64,000 bases of DNA, from NCBI RefSeq assembly GCF_002926065.1, contig NZ_PREZ01000001.1, forward strand, positions 248,001-312,000, read 5' to 3'. This DNA is from Jeotgalibacillus proteolyticus. Lineage in GTDB: Bacteria > Bacillota > Bacilli > Bacillales > Jeotgalibacillaceae. Below the pieces are notes generated by a model, which saw only the letters and a list, made by a program, of their open reading frames with translations, was not told where the DNA came from and ran no database searches. Position 1 is the first letter of the stretch. Every line of letters begins with the position of its first letter. Shown piece by piece: positions 26,793 through 34,800 of the stretch. The position numbers and the translations under genes are program-made.

Positions 26793-27555
26793 TTACAGAT
26801 AAGCGGACTGGTGCAAATGTTTTTCGGTGCTCCTTGCATGGACCAAAGGACGCTAACCCATCTAAATGCTCTCTTGTTCCGTATCCTGCATTTTTTTCGA
26901 ATTTATAATCAGGGTATATTATGGACAGCTCTTTCATATAACGATCTCTTGTTACTTTAGCAATAACCGATGCAGCTGCTATTGAAATACTTTTTTCATC
27001 CCCTTTAATGATCGATTGCTGGGAAATAGGAAGCTCAAGTGCCATGGCATCAATCAAAAGCATTTCAGGTTTCACAGATAGGTCTTCTACTGCTCTGGTC
27101 ATGGAAAGCTTTGCGGCCTGATATATATTTACTCTGTCGATTTCTTCAGCTCCTGAAAATCCAATGCCCACTGAAACAGCATTATAGAGAATTTCTTCAT
27201 AAAGCTTCGTCTTATTGGCGTCAGAAAGCTTTTTAGAATCATCAAGACCGGGTAAATAAAAATCCTGGGGTAAAATAACAGCTGCCGATACTACCGGACC
27301 TGCGAGCGGGCCTCTGCCCACCTCATCTACTCCTGCAATCAAGGTTATGTTTTTGTCTCTTGCCTCTTTTTCAAAGAGAGACATTTTCATAAATTTATTA
27401 TGTAAACTTTCCTGTTTCTTTATTTTTTTATCAAAAGATTCAAGCAGCCTGATTACTCCTTTTCTTGCGTCCTTTCTCCATAGGGCAATCGTTGGATCAT
27501 CAGGAGAAGTTATTGTCTTCAGCTGCTGTTCAATTTCCTTTATCGGGATTGTCAC
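26785..27555 (-). CDS. rnhB: Ribonuclease HII
   Basis: Removes RNA from RNA/DNA hybrids and single ribonucleotides from DNA. The active-site acids are in AGVDEVGRGPLAGPV (Asp-Glu pair), with DSKKLSD and LLIDAM farther on. The C-terminal AGYGTREHLDGLASFGPCKEHR block is typical. About 70 extra N-terminal residues form the extension seen in Bacillus RnhB. I choose GTG 27555 because GGAGG lies eight bases upstream; ATG 27570 would overlap that site. Length is 256 residues. Confidence 0.95.
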   Translation of the reverse strand: MTIPIKEIEQQLKTITSPDDPTIALWRKDARKGVIRLLESFDKKIKKQESLHNKFMKMSLFEKEARDKNITLIAGVDEVGRGPLAGPVVSAAVILPQDFYLPGLDDSKKLSDANKTKLYEEILYNAVSVGIGFSGAEEIDRVNIYQAAKLSMTRAVEDLSVKPEMLLIDAMALELPISQQSIIKGDEKSISIAAASVIAKVTRDRYMKELSIIYPDYKFEKNAGYGTREHLDGLASFGPCKEHRKTFAPVRLSVNE

Positions 27556-27583
27556 ATCAGTTACCTCCATAACTTAAAAATAA

Positions 27584-27609
27584 GAAAAGACCCTGTTAAA
27601 GACAGGGTC
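27584..27609 (-). terminator. Rho-independent terminator after rbgA
   Basis: Minus strand GACCCTGTCTTTAACAGGGTC followed by TTTTC. The stem begins inside the rbgA stop codon and ends about 30 bases before the rnhB start. Confidence 0.88.
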
Positions 27610-28480
27610 AATCAGCAGACTCCTTAACTTCCTCAAGCACTTCAAGGTCAAAGGTTATGGGACCAAGCTGTACATTCCGCACGTCACGTATAATGACTTC
27701 TGCTGTTTTATCATAGTCCACTATTCCACCGGCCATAAGACAGCCTCTTCTCTTTCCGATCACTTCAAAAAGTTGCTCTATTTCTTCTGGAATTTCTTCC
27801 ATTTCATAACGGTTTTTTAAGCGCTCAGGGTAATACCGCGTAAGAAAGTTTAACGAATAGATAGAAATATCCTGAAGGTTAAGAAGGGTATCCTTAATTG
27901 CACCGGTTAAAGCAAGTCTGTACCCTACCTCAGGATCCTCAAATTTTGGCCAGAGAATACCAGGTGTATCGAGAAGTTCCATTTCCTTGCCAACTTTAAT
28001 CCACTGCTGAGCTTTCGTTACTCCCGGGCGGTTACCCGTCTGTGCTATATTTTTTTTAACGAGCCGGTTTATAAGTGTTGATTTCCCTACATTGGGAATT
28101 CCAACAATCATTGCCCGCACAGCTCTTGGCCTCATTCCACGGGATCGCATCCGCTCCCATTTATCATGAAGTATCTCCATCGTTGCTTTTTGAATTTGCT
28201 GCAGCCCTGTCCCTTTTTCTGAATTGATGGCAAGCGCTTTTATGCCTTTATTTTCAAAATAGCTGATCCATTGTTTGGTACGGTTTGGATCTGCCATATC
28301 AGCTTTATTTATCAGAATCAATCTTGGCTTCTGATTAATGATGTCATCAATCATTGGATTTCTAGACGACATAGGTATACGTGCATCCACCAGTTCAAAA
28401 ATAATATCAACCAGCTTCAGCTTTTCCGTAACCTGACGCCTTGCTTTTGCCATATGGCCTGGAAACCATTGGATGGTCAA
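27608..28480 (-). CDS. rbgA: Ribosome biogenesis GTPase RbgA (YlqF)
   Basis: Circularly permuted GTPase needed for late 50S assembly. The G4 motif NKAD (about residues 58-61) precedes G1 [14 protein letters not shown] (about 126-139) and G3 DTPG, the permuted order of the YlqF/YawG family. The N-terminus [17 protein letters not shown] is the conserved family start, which selects TTG 28480 with AGGAGTGA nine bases upstream over GTG 28489. Length is 290 residues. It is encoded between the signal peptidase and rnhB. Confidence 0.96.
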   Translation of the reverse strand: MTIQWFPGHMAKARRQVTEKLKLVDIIFELVDARIPMSSRNPMIDDIINQKPRLILINKADMADPNRTKQWISYFENKGIKALAINSEKGTGLQQIQKATMEILHDKWERMRSRGMRPRAVRAMIVGIPNVGKSTLINRLVKKNIAQTGNRPGVTKAQQWIKVGKEMELLDTPGILWPKFEDPEVGYRLALTGAIKDTLLNLQDISIYSLNFLTRYYPERLKNRYEMEEIPEEIEQLFEVIGKRRGCLMAGGIVDYDKTAEVIIRDVRNVQLGPITFDLEVLEEVKESAD

Positions 28481-28498
28481 GCTGATCACTCCTATTTG

Positions 28499-29050
28499 TT
28501 ATTTACTTAAAACTTGTATTTCTTCAAACGGCCAGAAAACTAATCTTGTATCACCGATTACTTCATCAATACTAATGGTCCCGATATGTCTGCTGTCCTT
28601 GCTGTAGCGCCGGTTATCACCCATGACAAACAGCTCCCCTTCAGGCACCATTTCTTCACCTGTAAGCTCTTCGAGTGTAAAGTCTCCTGTTAGTATTCCA
28701 CTGTTTAACTCATCTTTATAACGATCAAGATAAGGTTCTGCAAAGGGTTTACCGTTTACAAAAAGCTGATCATTTTCATAACTTATTTTATCTCCGGGCA
28801 GACCGATGACCCGTTTAATATAATCCCGGTTTTCAGGGGCATGAAAGACGACTACGTCAAAACGTGCAGGCTCTGAGATTTTATAATTCAGCTTATTTAC
28901 AATCATTCTGTTTCCATCATGAAGCGTAGGCATCATCGATAAACCATCGACTACGATTGGGGTGAACAAAAAGAATCGTATTACTGCGGCAATTGATACA
29001 GCAATGAGCAAAGCCTTTGTCCATTCCCACCATTCATTCTTTTTCTTCAA
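28499..29050 (-). CDS. lepB: Type I signal peptidase
   Basis: Membrane Ser/Lys protease that cleaves signal peptides of exported proteins. After a charged start (KKKNEWWEW) there is one membrane helix (about residues 10-30). The catalytic Ser is in GLSMMPTLHDG, the Lys in DYIKRVIGLPGD, and the family box GDNRRYSKDSRHIG follows. The start TTG 29050 has GGAGG nine bases upstream and gives 183 residues, like the Bacillus Sip proteins. The frame is open 43 codons farther upstream, but that part crosses the promoter. Confidence 0.94.
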   Translation of the reverse strand: MKKKNEWWEWTKALLIAVSIAAVIRFFLFTPIVVDGLSMMPTLHDGNRMIVNKLNYKISEPARFDVVVFHAPENRDYIKRVIGLPGDKISYENDQLFVNGKPFAEPYLDRYKDELNSGILTGDFTLEELTGEEMVPEGELFVMGDNRRYSKDSRHIGTISIDEVIGDTRLVFWPFEEIQVLSK

Positions 29051-29099
29051 GTGGTTCAACCTCCGCCAATAAATGCTAGAATGTATTGCCTTCCTTGAT

Positions 29100-29113
29100 A
29101 TTGTAGCATAAAA
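29100..29113 (-). promoter_or_regulatory. Putative extended -10 promoter of the signal peptidase gene
   Basis: Minus strand TATGCTACAAT carries TACAAT (29105-29100) with an upstream TG. No good -35 was seen at 17 bases. It lies about 50 bases before the TTG start and downstream of the rplS terminator. Confidence 0.4.
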
Positions 29114-29153
29114 AATATTCAAGCAGATAAGGTTATAACAGGGGAACAAGGCT

Positions 29154-29184
29154 AAAAAAAAGAAGCCTGCTGTGAGCAAGCTCC
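29154..29184 (-). terminator. Rho-independent terminator after rplS
   Basis: Minus strand GGAGCTTGC, five-base loop, GCAGGCTTC (with G-U pairs) followed by eight T, starting 11 bases after the rplS stop. Confidence 0.88.
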
Positions 29185-29194
29185 TTTTAGTTTC

Positions 29195-29539
29195 TTATCG
29201 AATTTCTTTAATGCGGGCCGCTTTACCACGCAGATTGCGTAGGTAGTAAAGTTTCGCACGGCGAACTTTACCGCGACGCACAACATCAAGCTGAGCAATC
29301 TTTGGTGTGTGGACAGGGAATGTACGTTCAACACCTACGCCGTAAGAGATCTTACGTACAGTAAATGTTTCGCTTACACCGCCACCACGGCGTTTAATTA
29401 CAACACCTTCATACACCTGGATACGCTCACGGGTTCCCTCAACAACCTTAACGTGTACTTTAACAGTATCACCAGGCTTAAAAGACGGAAGGTCCGTACG
29501 TAGCTGCTCTTGAGTAATTTCTTGAATTAAGTTATGCAT
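29195..29539 (-). CDS. rplS: 50S ribosomal protein L19
   Basis: Ribosomal protein at the 30S-50S interface. The 114 residues contain [16 protein letters not shown] and the signature block [20 protein letters not shown], ending [10 protein letters not shown]. The start is ATG 29539, with GGAAGGAGTTG about seven bases upstream; an upstream TTG would add three residues without similarity. A structured leader and its own promoter precede it, which suggests control apart from rpsP-trmD. Confidence 0.97.
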   Translation of the reverse strand: MHNLIQEITQEQLRTDLPSFKPGDTVKVHVKVVEGTRERIQVYEGVVIKRRGGGVSETFTVRKISYGVGVERTFPVHTPKIAQLDVVRRGKVRRAKLYYLRNLRGKAARIKEIR

Positions 29540-29638
29540 CGATTTCAACTCCTTCCAACAGATGCTCTTGCCTCCTAAAGCTTGTGCAGCGGAACACCGT
29601 TTTCAATGGCCTGTTTACATTTGTAAACTTGGCACAAG
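29540..29638 (-). ncRNA. Putative ribosomal protein L19 leader
   Basis: The leader between the promoter and rplS contains a long-range stem CTTGTGC (29638-29632) with GCACAAG (29587-29581). Enclosed is a hairpin GTTTAC/GTAAAC and the stretch CATTGAAAACGGTGTTCCGC, which resembles the L19 leader RNA of Bacilli, thought to be autoregulatory. The first bases of the stem may precede the transcription start. The call rests on recall of the family and visible pairing, not on a covariance search. Confidence 0.6.
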
Positions 29639-29642
29639 ATTT

Positions 29643-29671
29643 ATAATACCATACTGATATGGACTATTCAA
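29643..29671 (-). promoter_or_regulatory. Putative sigma-A promoter of rplS
   Basis: Minus strand TTGAAT (29671-29666), 17 bases, TATTAT (29648-29643) with an upstream TGG. The -35 overlaps the last codons and stop of trmD. Confidence 0.7.
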
Positions 29672-30410
29672 CTCTCTTTTTCTCTTTTTCAAGCTGGATA
29701 ATCCAATCTTTTTGCTGCTGGGATAAGGGATACGATTCTAAAAGGTCTGGACGCCTTTCCCAGGTTCTTTTGAGAGATTCCTTCATCCTCCACTCCTCAA
29801 TATGAGCGTGGTTGCCGGATGTTAACACACCAGGCACTTCAAGACCGCGGTAAACAGCAGGACGAGTATAGTGCGGATGCTCAAGCAGTCCGCTTGAAAA
29901 AGAATCCTTCTCGGCTGACTCTGCATTGCCGAGAACTTCAGGAAGGAGCCTGACGACGCTGTCTATTATGACCATCGCTCCAAGCTCTCCTCCCGTAAGA
30001 ACAAAGTCACCAATGGAAATCTCATCAGTAACAAGATTCTCACGGATTCTTTCATCGTATCCTTCATAGTGTCCACAAATAAAAACAAGATGATTTTCAT
30101 TTGAAAGCTCTTCTGCTTTTTTTTGAGTGTATGTTTCTCCTTGTGGACAAAGTAAAATTACCCTTGGCTTTTTTTCCCCAGAAGAGGTTACATGGTCAAT
30201 TGCTTCGAAGATCGGTTCAGGCTTTAACACCATGCCTGCTCCTCCGCCATAAGGATAGTCATCGACCGATTTTTGTTTATGCGGCGAAAACTCCCTAAAA
30301 TCAATTACATCAAGCTCAACTGCTTTTTTTTCCTGAGCTTTCTTTAAAATAGATTCTCCAAATACTCCCTGGAACATTGACGGAAATAAAGACAGCACAT
30401 CTATTTTCAT
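29664..30410 (-). CDS. trmD: tRNA (guanine-N1-)-methyltransferase TrmD
   Basis: SPOUT-class enzyme that methylates G37 of tRNA to prevent frameshifting. The trefoil knot residues are in [15 protein letters not shown] (about 110-124) and [16 protein letters not shown] (about 132-147), with the N-terminal [13 protein letters not shown]. Length is 248 residues. Its ATG shares four bases (ATGA) with the end of rimM, so translation is coupled. The rplS promoter starts within its last codons. Confidence 0.97.
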   Translation of the reverse strand: MKIDVLSLFPSMFQGVFGESILKKAQEKKAVELDVIDFREFSPHKQKSVDDYPYGGGAGMVLKPEPIFEAIDHVTSSGEKKPRVILLCPQGETYTQKKAEELSNENHLVFICGHYEGYDERIRENLVTDEISIGDFVLTGGELGAMVIIDSVVRLLPEVLGNAESAEKDSFSSGLLEHPHYTRPAVYRGLEVPGVLTSGNHAHIEEWRMKESLKRTWERRPDLLESYPLSQQQKDWIIQLEKEKKRVE

Positions 30411-30925
30411 TCAAGCAAGCCCTCAATAACTGTAATGATGATTTGCTTTGAGGAAGGATCAACTTTTTTTACTACAGATTCGATATAAGGAATCAGCAGC
30501 TCTTTTCCTTCCGGAGTTTTCACTACCCATACATCGTTTGCACCTGGTGAAAGAATTTCATTTACTTCTCCAAGGGTCTTGCCCTCATCTGTTGAAACGC
30601 TGCAGCCGATGATCTCGTGATAATAAAATTCATTGTCTTCAAGATCGGTCAGCTGGTTCTCTGAAATTTTCAGCATTCCTTCTTTAAAGGTCTCAACCAG
30701 ATTTACATTATCATAACCTTCAAAGGTCAGCAGATCGAAATTCTTGTGCTTACGGTGGGTTTGTATTGTCAGCTCAACTGGAGCCTGGGCTGAATCTTTA
30801 AACAAAAAAAGAACGTTTCCAGGGGCATAGCGCTCATCAGGGAAGTCCGTTCTTGAGATGACACGCACTTCGCCGCGTATGCCATGAGTATTCACAATCT
30901 TGCCCACATTAAACCATTCAGTCAT
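30407..30925 (-). CDS. rimM: 16S rRNA processing protein RimM
   Basis: 30S maturation factor that binds S19 and acts on the 3' domain of 16S rRNA. The N-terminal barrel begins [19 protein letters not shown] (residues 4-22), and the C-terminal PRC-barrel has the [17 protein letters not shown] block and IPYIESVV. Length 172 is normal. It starts one base after the ylqD stop and is followed by trmD, the common rpsP-rimM-trmD-rplS grouping. Confidence 0.96.
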   Translation of the reverse strand: MTEWFNVGKIVNTHGIRGEVRVISRTDFPDERYAPGNVLFLFKDSAQAPVELTIQTHRKHKNFDLLTFEGYDNVNLVETFKEGMLKISENQLTDLEDNEFYYHEIIGCSVSTDEGKTLGEVNEILSPGANDVWVVKTPEGKELLIPYIESVVKKVDPSSKQIIITVIEGLLE

Positions 30926-30926
30926 T

Positions 30927-31319
30927 TTACCACCTCTGTCGTATCTCTTTTACCATTCCGTCTTCAAGGACAATAACCGGCTTCTGTTCAGGATGCCAGA
31001 TGCTTCCTTCGTGCAAGTCAAGATAGGTTTCGGTTTCCATAAGTGTATATTCAGTACCCATGGCCGTTTCTTCAATTGACTTCAACTGGTTGTTAACGGA
31101 TCTGATAAATTGTCTTCGCTTTGTCAATTCCTGCTGAATTTTTTGTTTAACTGATTCAGAGGATTGCTCAAATTGCTTTTCTAATTTTTTTTGTTGAAAA
31201 AGGAGCTGTTCGCTTTCTTTTTCTGCACGATTTATCTTTTCATTCAATGATTGTTTTAAACGGGATTTTGATGAATTGGTCATGATTTCTTTAATGATCA
31301 CTTTTTGTTTCACCTGCAT
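30927..31319 (-). CDS. ylqD: YlqD family protein of unknown function
   Basis: Member of the YlqD family found between khpA and rimM in Bacillaceae; no function is established. The 130 residues are largely a charged coiled coil (about 15-95, rich in Lys, Glu and Gln) with a small C-terminal domain [20 protein letters not shown]. No membrane helix or signal peptide is visible. The start ATG has TAGGGGGGCACATTTT upstream. A terminator hairpin stands before the gene, so its level may differ from that of khpA-rpsP. Confidence 0.85.
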   Translation of the reverse strand: MQVKQKVIIKEIMTNSSKSRLKQSLNEKINRAEKESEQLLFQQKKLEKQFEQSSESVKQKIQQELTKRRQFIRSVNNQLKSIEETAMGTEYTLMETETYLDLHEGSIWHPEQKPVIVLEDGMVKEIRQRW

Positions 31320-31352
31320 AAAATGTGCCCCCCTAGAAAAATCCTACTATGG

Positions 31353-31378
31353 AAAAAGGGAGGACAGCGCCTCCCTTT
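31353..31378 (-). terminator. Intra-operon terminator or attenuator between khpA and ylqD
   Basis: Minus strand AAAGGGAGG, six-base loop, CCTCCCTTT with further T, overlapping the khpA stop codon and ending 34 bases before ylqD. No promoter was seen between it and ylqD, so partial read-through is likely. Confidence 0.75.
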
Positions 31379-31613
31379 ATTGATCCACTATTTCAACTAC
31401 GGTTCGCTTCTGCTGATTTGTTGACACGCCAGCAAAAGTGACTGTACGTATAGCTTTCGCAACTCTGCCTTGTTTGCCAATGACTTTCCCCATATCATCC
31501 TTATGGACGAAAAGCCGGTACGTGATCGTTTTGTCGGTTTGCGACGTTTCTACACGCACTGACTCCGGGTAATCTACAAGAGGCCGGACAATCGTTTCGA
31601 TAAGCTCTCTCAT
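31377..31613 (-). CDS. khpA: RNA-binding KH-domain protein KhpA (YlqC)
   Basis: Small KH-domain protein that, with KhpB/Jag, binds RNA and influences cell division and elongation in Firmicutes. The 78 residues hold a single KH fold with the GxxG loop in VIGKQGRVAKAIRTV (about 44-58). The start ATG lies 12 bases after rpsP, with only a weak purine stretch (AAGAGA) upstream, suggesting translation coupled to rpsP. Confidence 0.92.
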   Translation of the reverse strand: MRELIETIVRPLVDYPESVRVETSQTDKTITYRLFVHKDDMGKVIGKQGRVAKAIRTVTFAGVSTNQQKRTVVEIVDQ

Positions 31614-31625
31614 GTACTGAGTCTC

Positions 31626-31898
31626 TTACTTGCCGTGTTTAGCGTTATGGAATTTTTCCATAATGCCTTCGTTTGATAATAGGTTACGTACTGTATCAGA
31701 TGGCTTAGCACCGTTGTTCATCCATTTAAGAATTAGGTCTTCCTTAAGATCAACAATTGCCGGGTTAGCAACCGGGTTGTACGTTCCAACTGTTTCAATG
31801 AAACGTCCATCACGTGGTGAACGAGAATCTGCTACTACGATACGATAGAATGGGTTTTTGTTAGCACCCATACGCTTTAAACGAATTTTTACTGCCAT
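31626..31898 (-). CDS. rpsP: 30S ribosomal protein S16
   Basis: Ribosomal protein needed for 30S assembly. The 90 residues start [20 protein letters not shown] and include [20 protein letters not shown]. The start ATG 31898 is preceded by CGGAGGTGCAATTAAA; an upstream open stretch of nine codons overlaps this site and is not coding. First gene after a clear promoter, followed by khpA. Confidence 0.97.
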   Translation of the reverse strand: MAVKIRLKRMGANKNPFYRIVVADSRSPRDGRFIETVGTYNPVANPAIVDLKEDLILKWMNNGAKPSDTVRNLLSNEGIMEKFHNAKHGK

Positions 31899-31935
31899 TT
31901 TAATTGCACCTCCGAATAGTTTCACACAAGATAGT

Positions 31936-31964
31936 ATAATATCAAGGGTTTGTTTCTTTGTAAA
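31936..31964 (-). promoter_or_regulatory. Putative sigma-A promoter of rpsP operon
   Basis: Minus strand TTTACA (31964-31959), 17 bases, TATTAT (31941-31936), 38 bases before rpsP. It lies about 43 bases after the ffh stop. Confidence 0.7.
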
Positions 31965-32006
31965 GTGTTTTTTCTTAACACACCAAAATTTTTATTAAAT
32001 TTCTCT

Positions 32007-33356
32007 TTATTTCATGAAAGGTAAGTTGAATCCGCCGCGTTTCTTGCCTTTTAGCTGGGCAGTAGTCATCTGTTTCATCATCTTTTTCATTTCTTCAAAC
32101 TGTTTCAAAAGGCGGTTAACCTCCTGGATGGTTCTGCCGCTTCCTCTTGCAATCCGTTTTCTGCGGCTTGCATTAATTACTTCAGGTTGTTCCTTTTCTT
32201 TCATGGTCATGGATTTAATGATGGCTTCGACGTGTCCAAGCTGTTTTTCATCAACCTGAAGATTATCGAGCCCTTTCATTTTGTTTGCGCCAGGGAGCAT
32301 TTTGATAATTTCATCAAGCGGCCCCATCTGCTTAACCTGACCAAGCTGTTCAAGGAAGTCGTCCAGAGTAAAGGAAGCTGTACGAAGCTTTTGCTCCATT
32401 TCCTTGGCTTTTTCCTCATCTACATTCGTCTGCGCTTTCTCAATCAGCGAGAGCATGTCGCCCATTCCAAGTATACGGGAAGCCATTCTTTCAGGATGAA
32501 ATGCCTCCAGTGCATCCATCTTTTCGCCCATCCCGACAAACTTTATCGGTTTTTCAGTAACGGAACGAATGGATAATGCGGCTCCGCCCCGGGTATCTCC
32601 GTCGAGCTTTGTCAGAACTACTCCGGTAATGCCAAGAGCGTCATCGAAGTTTTGTGCCACATTGACAGCATCCTGACCCGTCATAGCATCTACTACGAGG
32701 AAGATCTCATCAGGAGAAGACAATTCTTTGATCTGTTTTAATTCATCCATTAATGCCTCATCAACATGCAGACGACCGGCTGTATCGATGATAACATAGT
32801 CCTGGTGATCATCTTTGGCCTTTTGTATACCGGCCTTTGCAATTTCAACCGGACTGATTTGATCGCCCATTGAAAAGACCGGGAGACTTAATTGCTTGCC
32901 TAACGTCTCAAGCTGTTTAATTGCAGCAGGACGATAGATATCCGCTGCCACAAGCAATGGCTTACGATTATGCTTTTTCCGAAGAAGGCTTGCTAATTTA
33001 CCGGTGGTGGTCGTTTTACCAGCACCCTGGAGACCTACCATCATAATGACTGTAGGGGGCTTTTTAGCTGTCGCAATCTGACTCTGCTGTCCTCCCATTA
33101 ATTCGGTAAGCTCTTCTTTAACCACTTTTATGACCTGCTGCCCTGGTGTAAGGCTCTGCATTACTTCTTGACCTACTGCGCGCTCGCTTACTTTTTTCAC
33201 AAAGCTTTTTACGACTTTAAAGTTAACGTCGGCTTCAAGCAGTGCCAGACGAACCTCACGCATCATTTCTTTTACATCCGCTTCGTTCACTTTCCCTTTT
33301 CCGCGGATTTTTTGGATGGAGCCCTGCAGTCGGTCGGCTAATCCTTCAAATGCCAT
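32007..33356 (-). CDS. ffh: Signal recognition particle GTPase Ffh
   Basis: SRP54 homologue that binds signal sequences and 4.5S/scRNA. It has the N domain (about 1-90), the G domain with GLQGAGKTTT (108-117), DTAGRL and TKLDGDTRGGAALS, and the Met-rich M domain (about 300-449) with SRRKRIARGSGRTIQEVNRL. The C-terminus has several Met in helices (MKKMMKQM). Length 449 is typical. It is transcribed with ylxM, 14 bases upstream; its receptor ftsY is the next gene. Confidence 0.97.
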   Translation of the reverse strand: MAFEGLADRLQGSIQKIRGKGKVNEADVKEMMREVRLALLEADVNFKVVKSFVKKVSERAVGQEVMQSLTPGQQVIKVVKEELTELMGGQQSQIATAKKPPTVIMMVGLQGAGKTTTTGKLASLLRKKHNRKPLLVAADIYRPAAIKQLETLGKQLSLPVFSMGDQISPVEIAKAGIQKAKDDHQDYVIIDTAGRLHVDEALMDELKQIKELSSPDEIFLVVDAMTGQDAVNVAQNFDDALGITGVVLTKLDGDTRGGAALSIRSVTEKPIKFVGMGEKMDALEAFHPERMASRILGMGDMLSLIEKAQTNVDEEKAKEMEQKLRTASFTLDDFLEQLGQVKQMGPLDEIIKMLPGANKMKGLDNLQVDEKQLGHVEAIIKSMTMKEKEQPEVINASRRKRIARGSGRTIQEVNRLLKQFEEMKKMMKQMTTAQLKGKKRGGFNLPFMK

Positions 33357-33370
33357 ATTATTGCCGCCTC

Positions 33371-33703
33371 CTATTCCAATTTCTCAAGTGAATCAATAAT
33401 TGACAGCAGCCGGGAAGAATCCGGTGGATTAGCCTCAGCTGCTTCCCTTAGTTGATCGATCATTTTAGCACGCTTTTGAAATTTTTCAAAAAGCAACAGC
33501 TTTGATTCGTACTCTTCAAGCATTGCTTCCGTTCTTCGGATATTATCATAGACAGCTTGTCTGCTGACATCGTATTCATCCGCAATTTCACCCAGAGAAT
33601 AATCATCGAGGTAATAAAGGGACATGTAACTGCGCTGCTTAGCCGTTAAAAGCATTTGATAAAAATCAAACAAAAAATTAATTCGGGTTGTTTTAGCAAG
33701 CAT
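33371..33703 (-). CDS. ylxM: YlxM, SRP-associated DNA-binding-like protein
   Basis: UPF0122 family, a sigma-like helix-turn-helix protein encoded next to ffh in Firmicutes; homologues are reported to affect SRP function. The 110 residues carry [23 protein letters not shown] (HTH, about 32-54) and a helical C-terminus. The start is ATG 33703, preceded by AAAGGGGGTC and matching the family start [13 protein letters not shown]. An upstream open stretch crosses the promoter and is not coding. Confidence 0.93.
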   Translation of the reverse strand: MLAKTTRINFLFDFYQMLLTAKQRSYMSLYYLDDYSLGEIADEYDVSRQAVYDNIRRTEAMLEEYESKLLLFEKFQKRAKMIDQLREAAEANPPDSSRLLSIIDSLEKLE

Positions 33704-33746
33704 GCCATGACCCCCTTTGTTAAGTGAAAAACCTTTACACATGAAA

Positions 33747-33775
33747 TCATACCGGCTAAGGCTTTATGTGTCAAG
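33747..33775 (-). promoter_or_regulatory. Putative sigma-A promoter of ylxM-ffh
   Basis: Minus strand TTGACA (33775-33770), 17 bases, TATGAT (33752-33747), 43 bases before ylxM. A perfect -35 and spacing make this one of the clearest promoters in the window. Confidence 0.8.
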
Positions 33776-33789
33776 TGTTAAGGAGCAGA

Positions 33790-34785
33790 TCAATCTTCAT
33801 CCGGTACTTCATCAACAAGATCAGCAAAAAGCCCATAAACATATTTCTCAGCATCAAACGGCTGCAGATCATCCATCTTTTCTCCAAGACCAACAAGCTT
33901 AACCGGGATTCCAAGCTCCTGTTTGATAGCAAGAACAATGCCGCCTTTTGCCGTTCCATCTAATTTAGTAAGAACAATGCCTGTTACATTAGTAGCTTCT
34001 TTAAAAATTTTTGCCTGCGTCATCGCGTTTTGTCCGGTAGTAGCATCCAATGCCAGCAATACTTCATGTGGTGCACCTGGAATTTCGCGTTCAATCACCT
34101 TTTTAACCTTTTCCAGTTCTTTCATGAGGTTGACCTTATTTTGCAGACGACCGGCTGTATCACAAATTAAGATATCCGCTTTTCTTGCCTTAGCTGATTG
34201 CACCGCATCAAACATGACGGCAGCCGGGTCAGAACCTTCAGCATGCTTAATTACATCAACACCAACACGGTCCCCCCAAACTTCAAGCTGTTCGATTGCA
34301 CCGGCACGAAAGGTGTCTCCTGCTGCAAGCATAACCTTTTTGTTATCCTGCTTGTAGCTGTGTGCAAGCTTACCGATCGTGGTGGTTTTCCCTACTCCGT
34401 TTACCCCGACAAACAAAATAACAGTCAGTCCTTCTTCCTGAAGGGTGATGTCATTATTGAATTTTTCATCTCCCTGATAAATCTCCACTAATTTTTGGGA
34501 AATCACACTGCGAATATCCTTTGTATCTTTAATATTCTGCCGCTTAACCTCCATCTTTAATTCCTCAACCAGCTTCATAACCGTATCAAATCCGACATCA
34601 GCCTGAAAAAGAATTTCTTCTAATTCCTCAAAAAATTCTTCATCGACTGTCCGGTAATTTGCGATCAGATCATTCATCTTCGTTGTGAAATTATCCCGGG
34701 TTTTCGTCAACCCTTCCCGGAATTTATCAGACATTGTGTCCTGCTGCAGAGTAAGTTTATCTTTTAACTTTTTAAAGAAACTCAT
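33790..34785 (-). CDS. ftsY: Signal recognition particle receptor FtsY
   Basis: SRP receptor GTPase at the membrane. It has a short charged N-terminus, the N domain (about 20-115) and the G domain with GVNGVGKTTT (127-136), GDTFRAGAIEQLEVW, DTAGRLQNK and TKLDGTAKGG. Length 331 is normal for Gram-positives, without the long acidic A domain of E. coli. The start ATG follows GAAAGGAAGTAGGAAG, 15 bases after the smc stop, so it is probably in the rnc-smc-ftsY unit. Confidence 0.97.
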   Translation of the reverse strand: MSFFKKLKDKLTLQQDTMSDKFREGLTKTRDNFTTKMNDLIANYRTVDEEFFEELEEILFQADVGFDTVMKLVEELKMEVKRQNIKDTKDIRSVISQKLVEIYQGDEKFNNDITLQEEGLTVILFVGVNGVGKTTTIGKLAHSYKQDNKKVMLAAGDTFRAGAIEQLEVWGDRVGVDVIKHAEGSDPAAVMFDAVQSAKARKADILICDTAGRLQNKVNLMKELEKVKKVIEREIPGAPHEVLLALDATTGQNAMTQAKIFKEATNVTGIVLTKLDGTAKGGIVLAIKQELGIPVKLVGLGEKMDDLQPFDAEKYVYGLFADLVDEVPDED

Positions 34786-34800
34786 CTTCCTACTTCCTTT

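Noticed and set aside
29051-29179. 43-codon N-terminal extension of the signal peptidase
   Set aside because: The added stretch overlaps the putative promoter and rplS terminator, and a GGAGG site fits the TTG at 29050.
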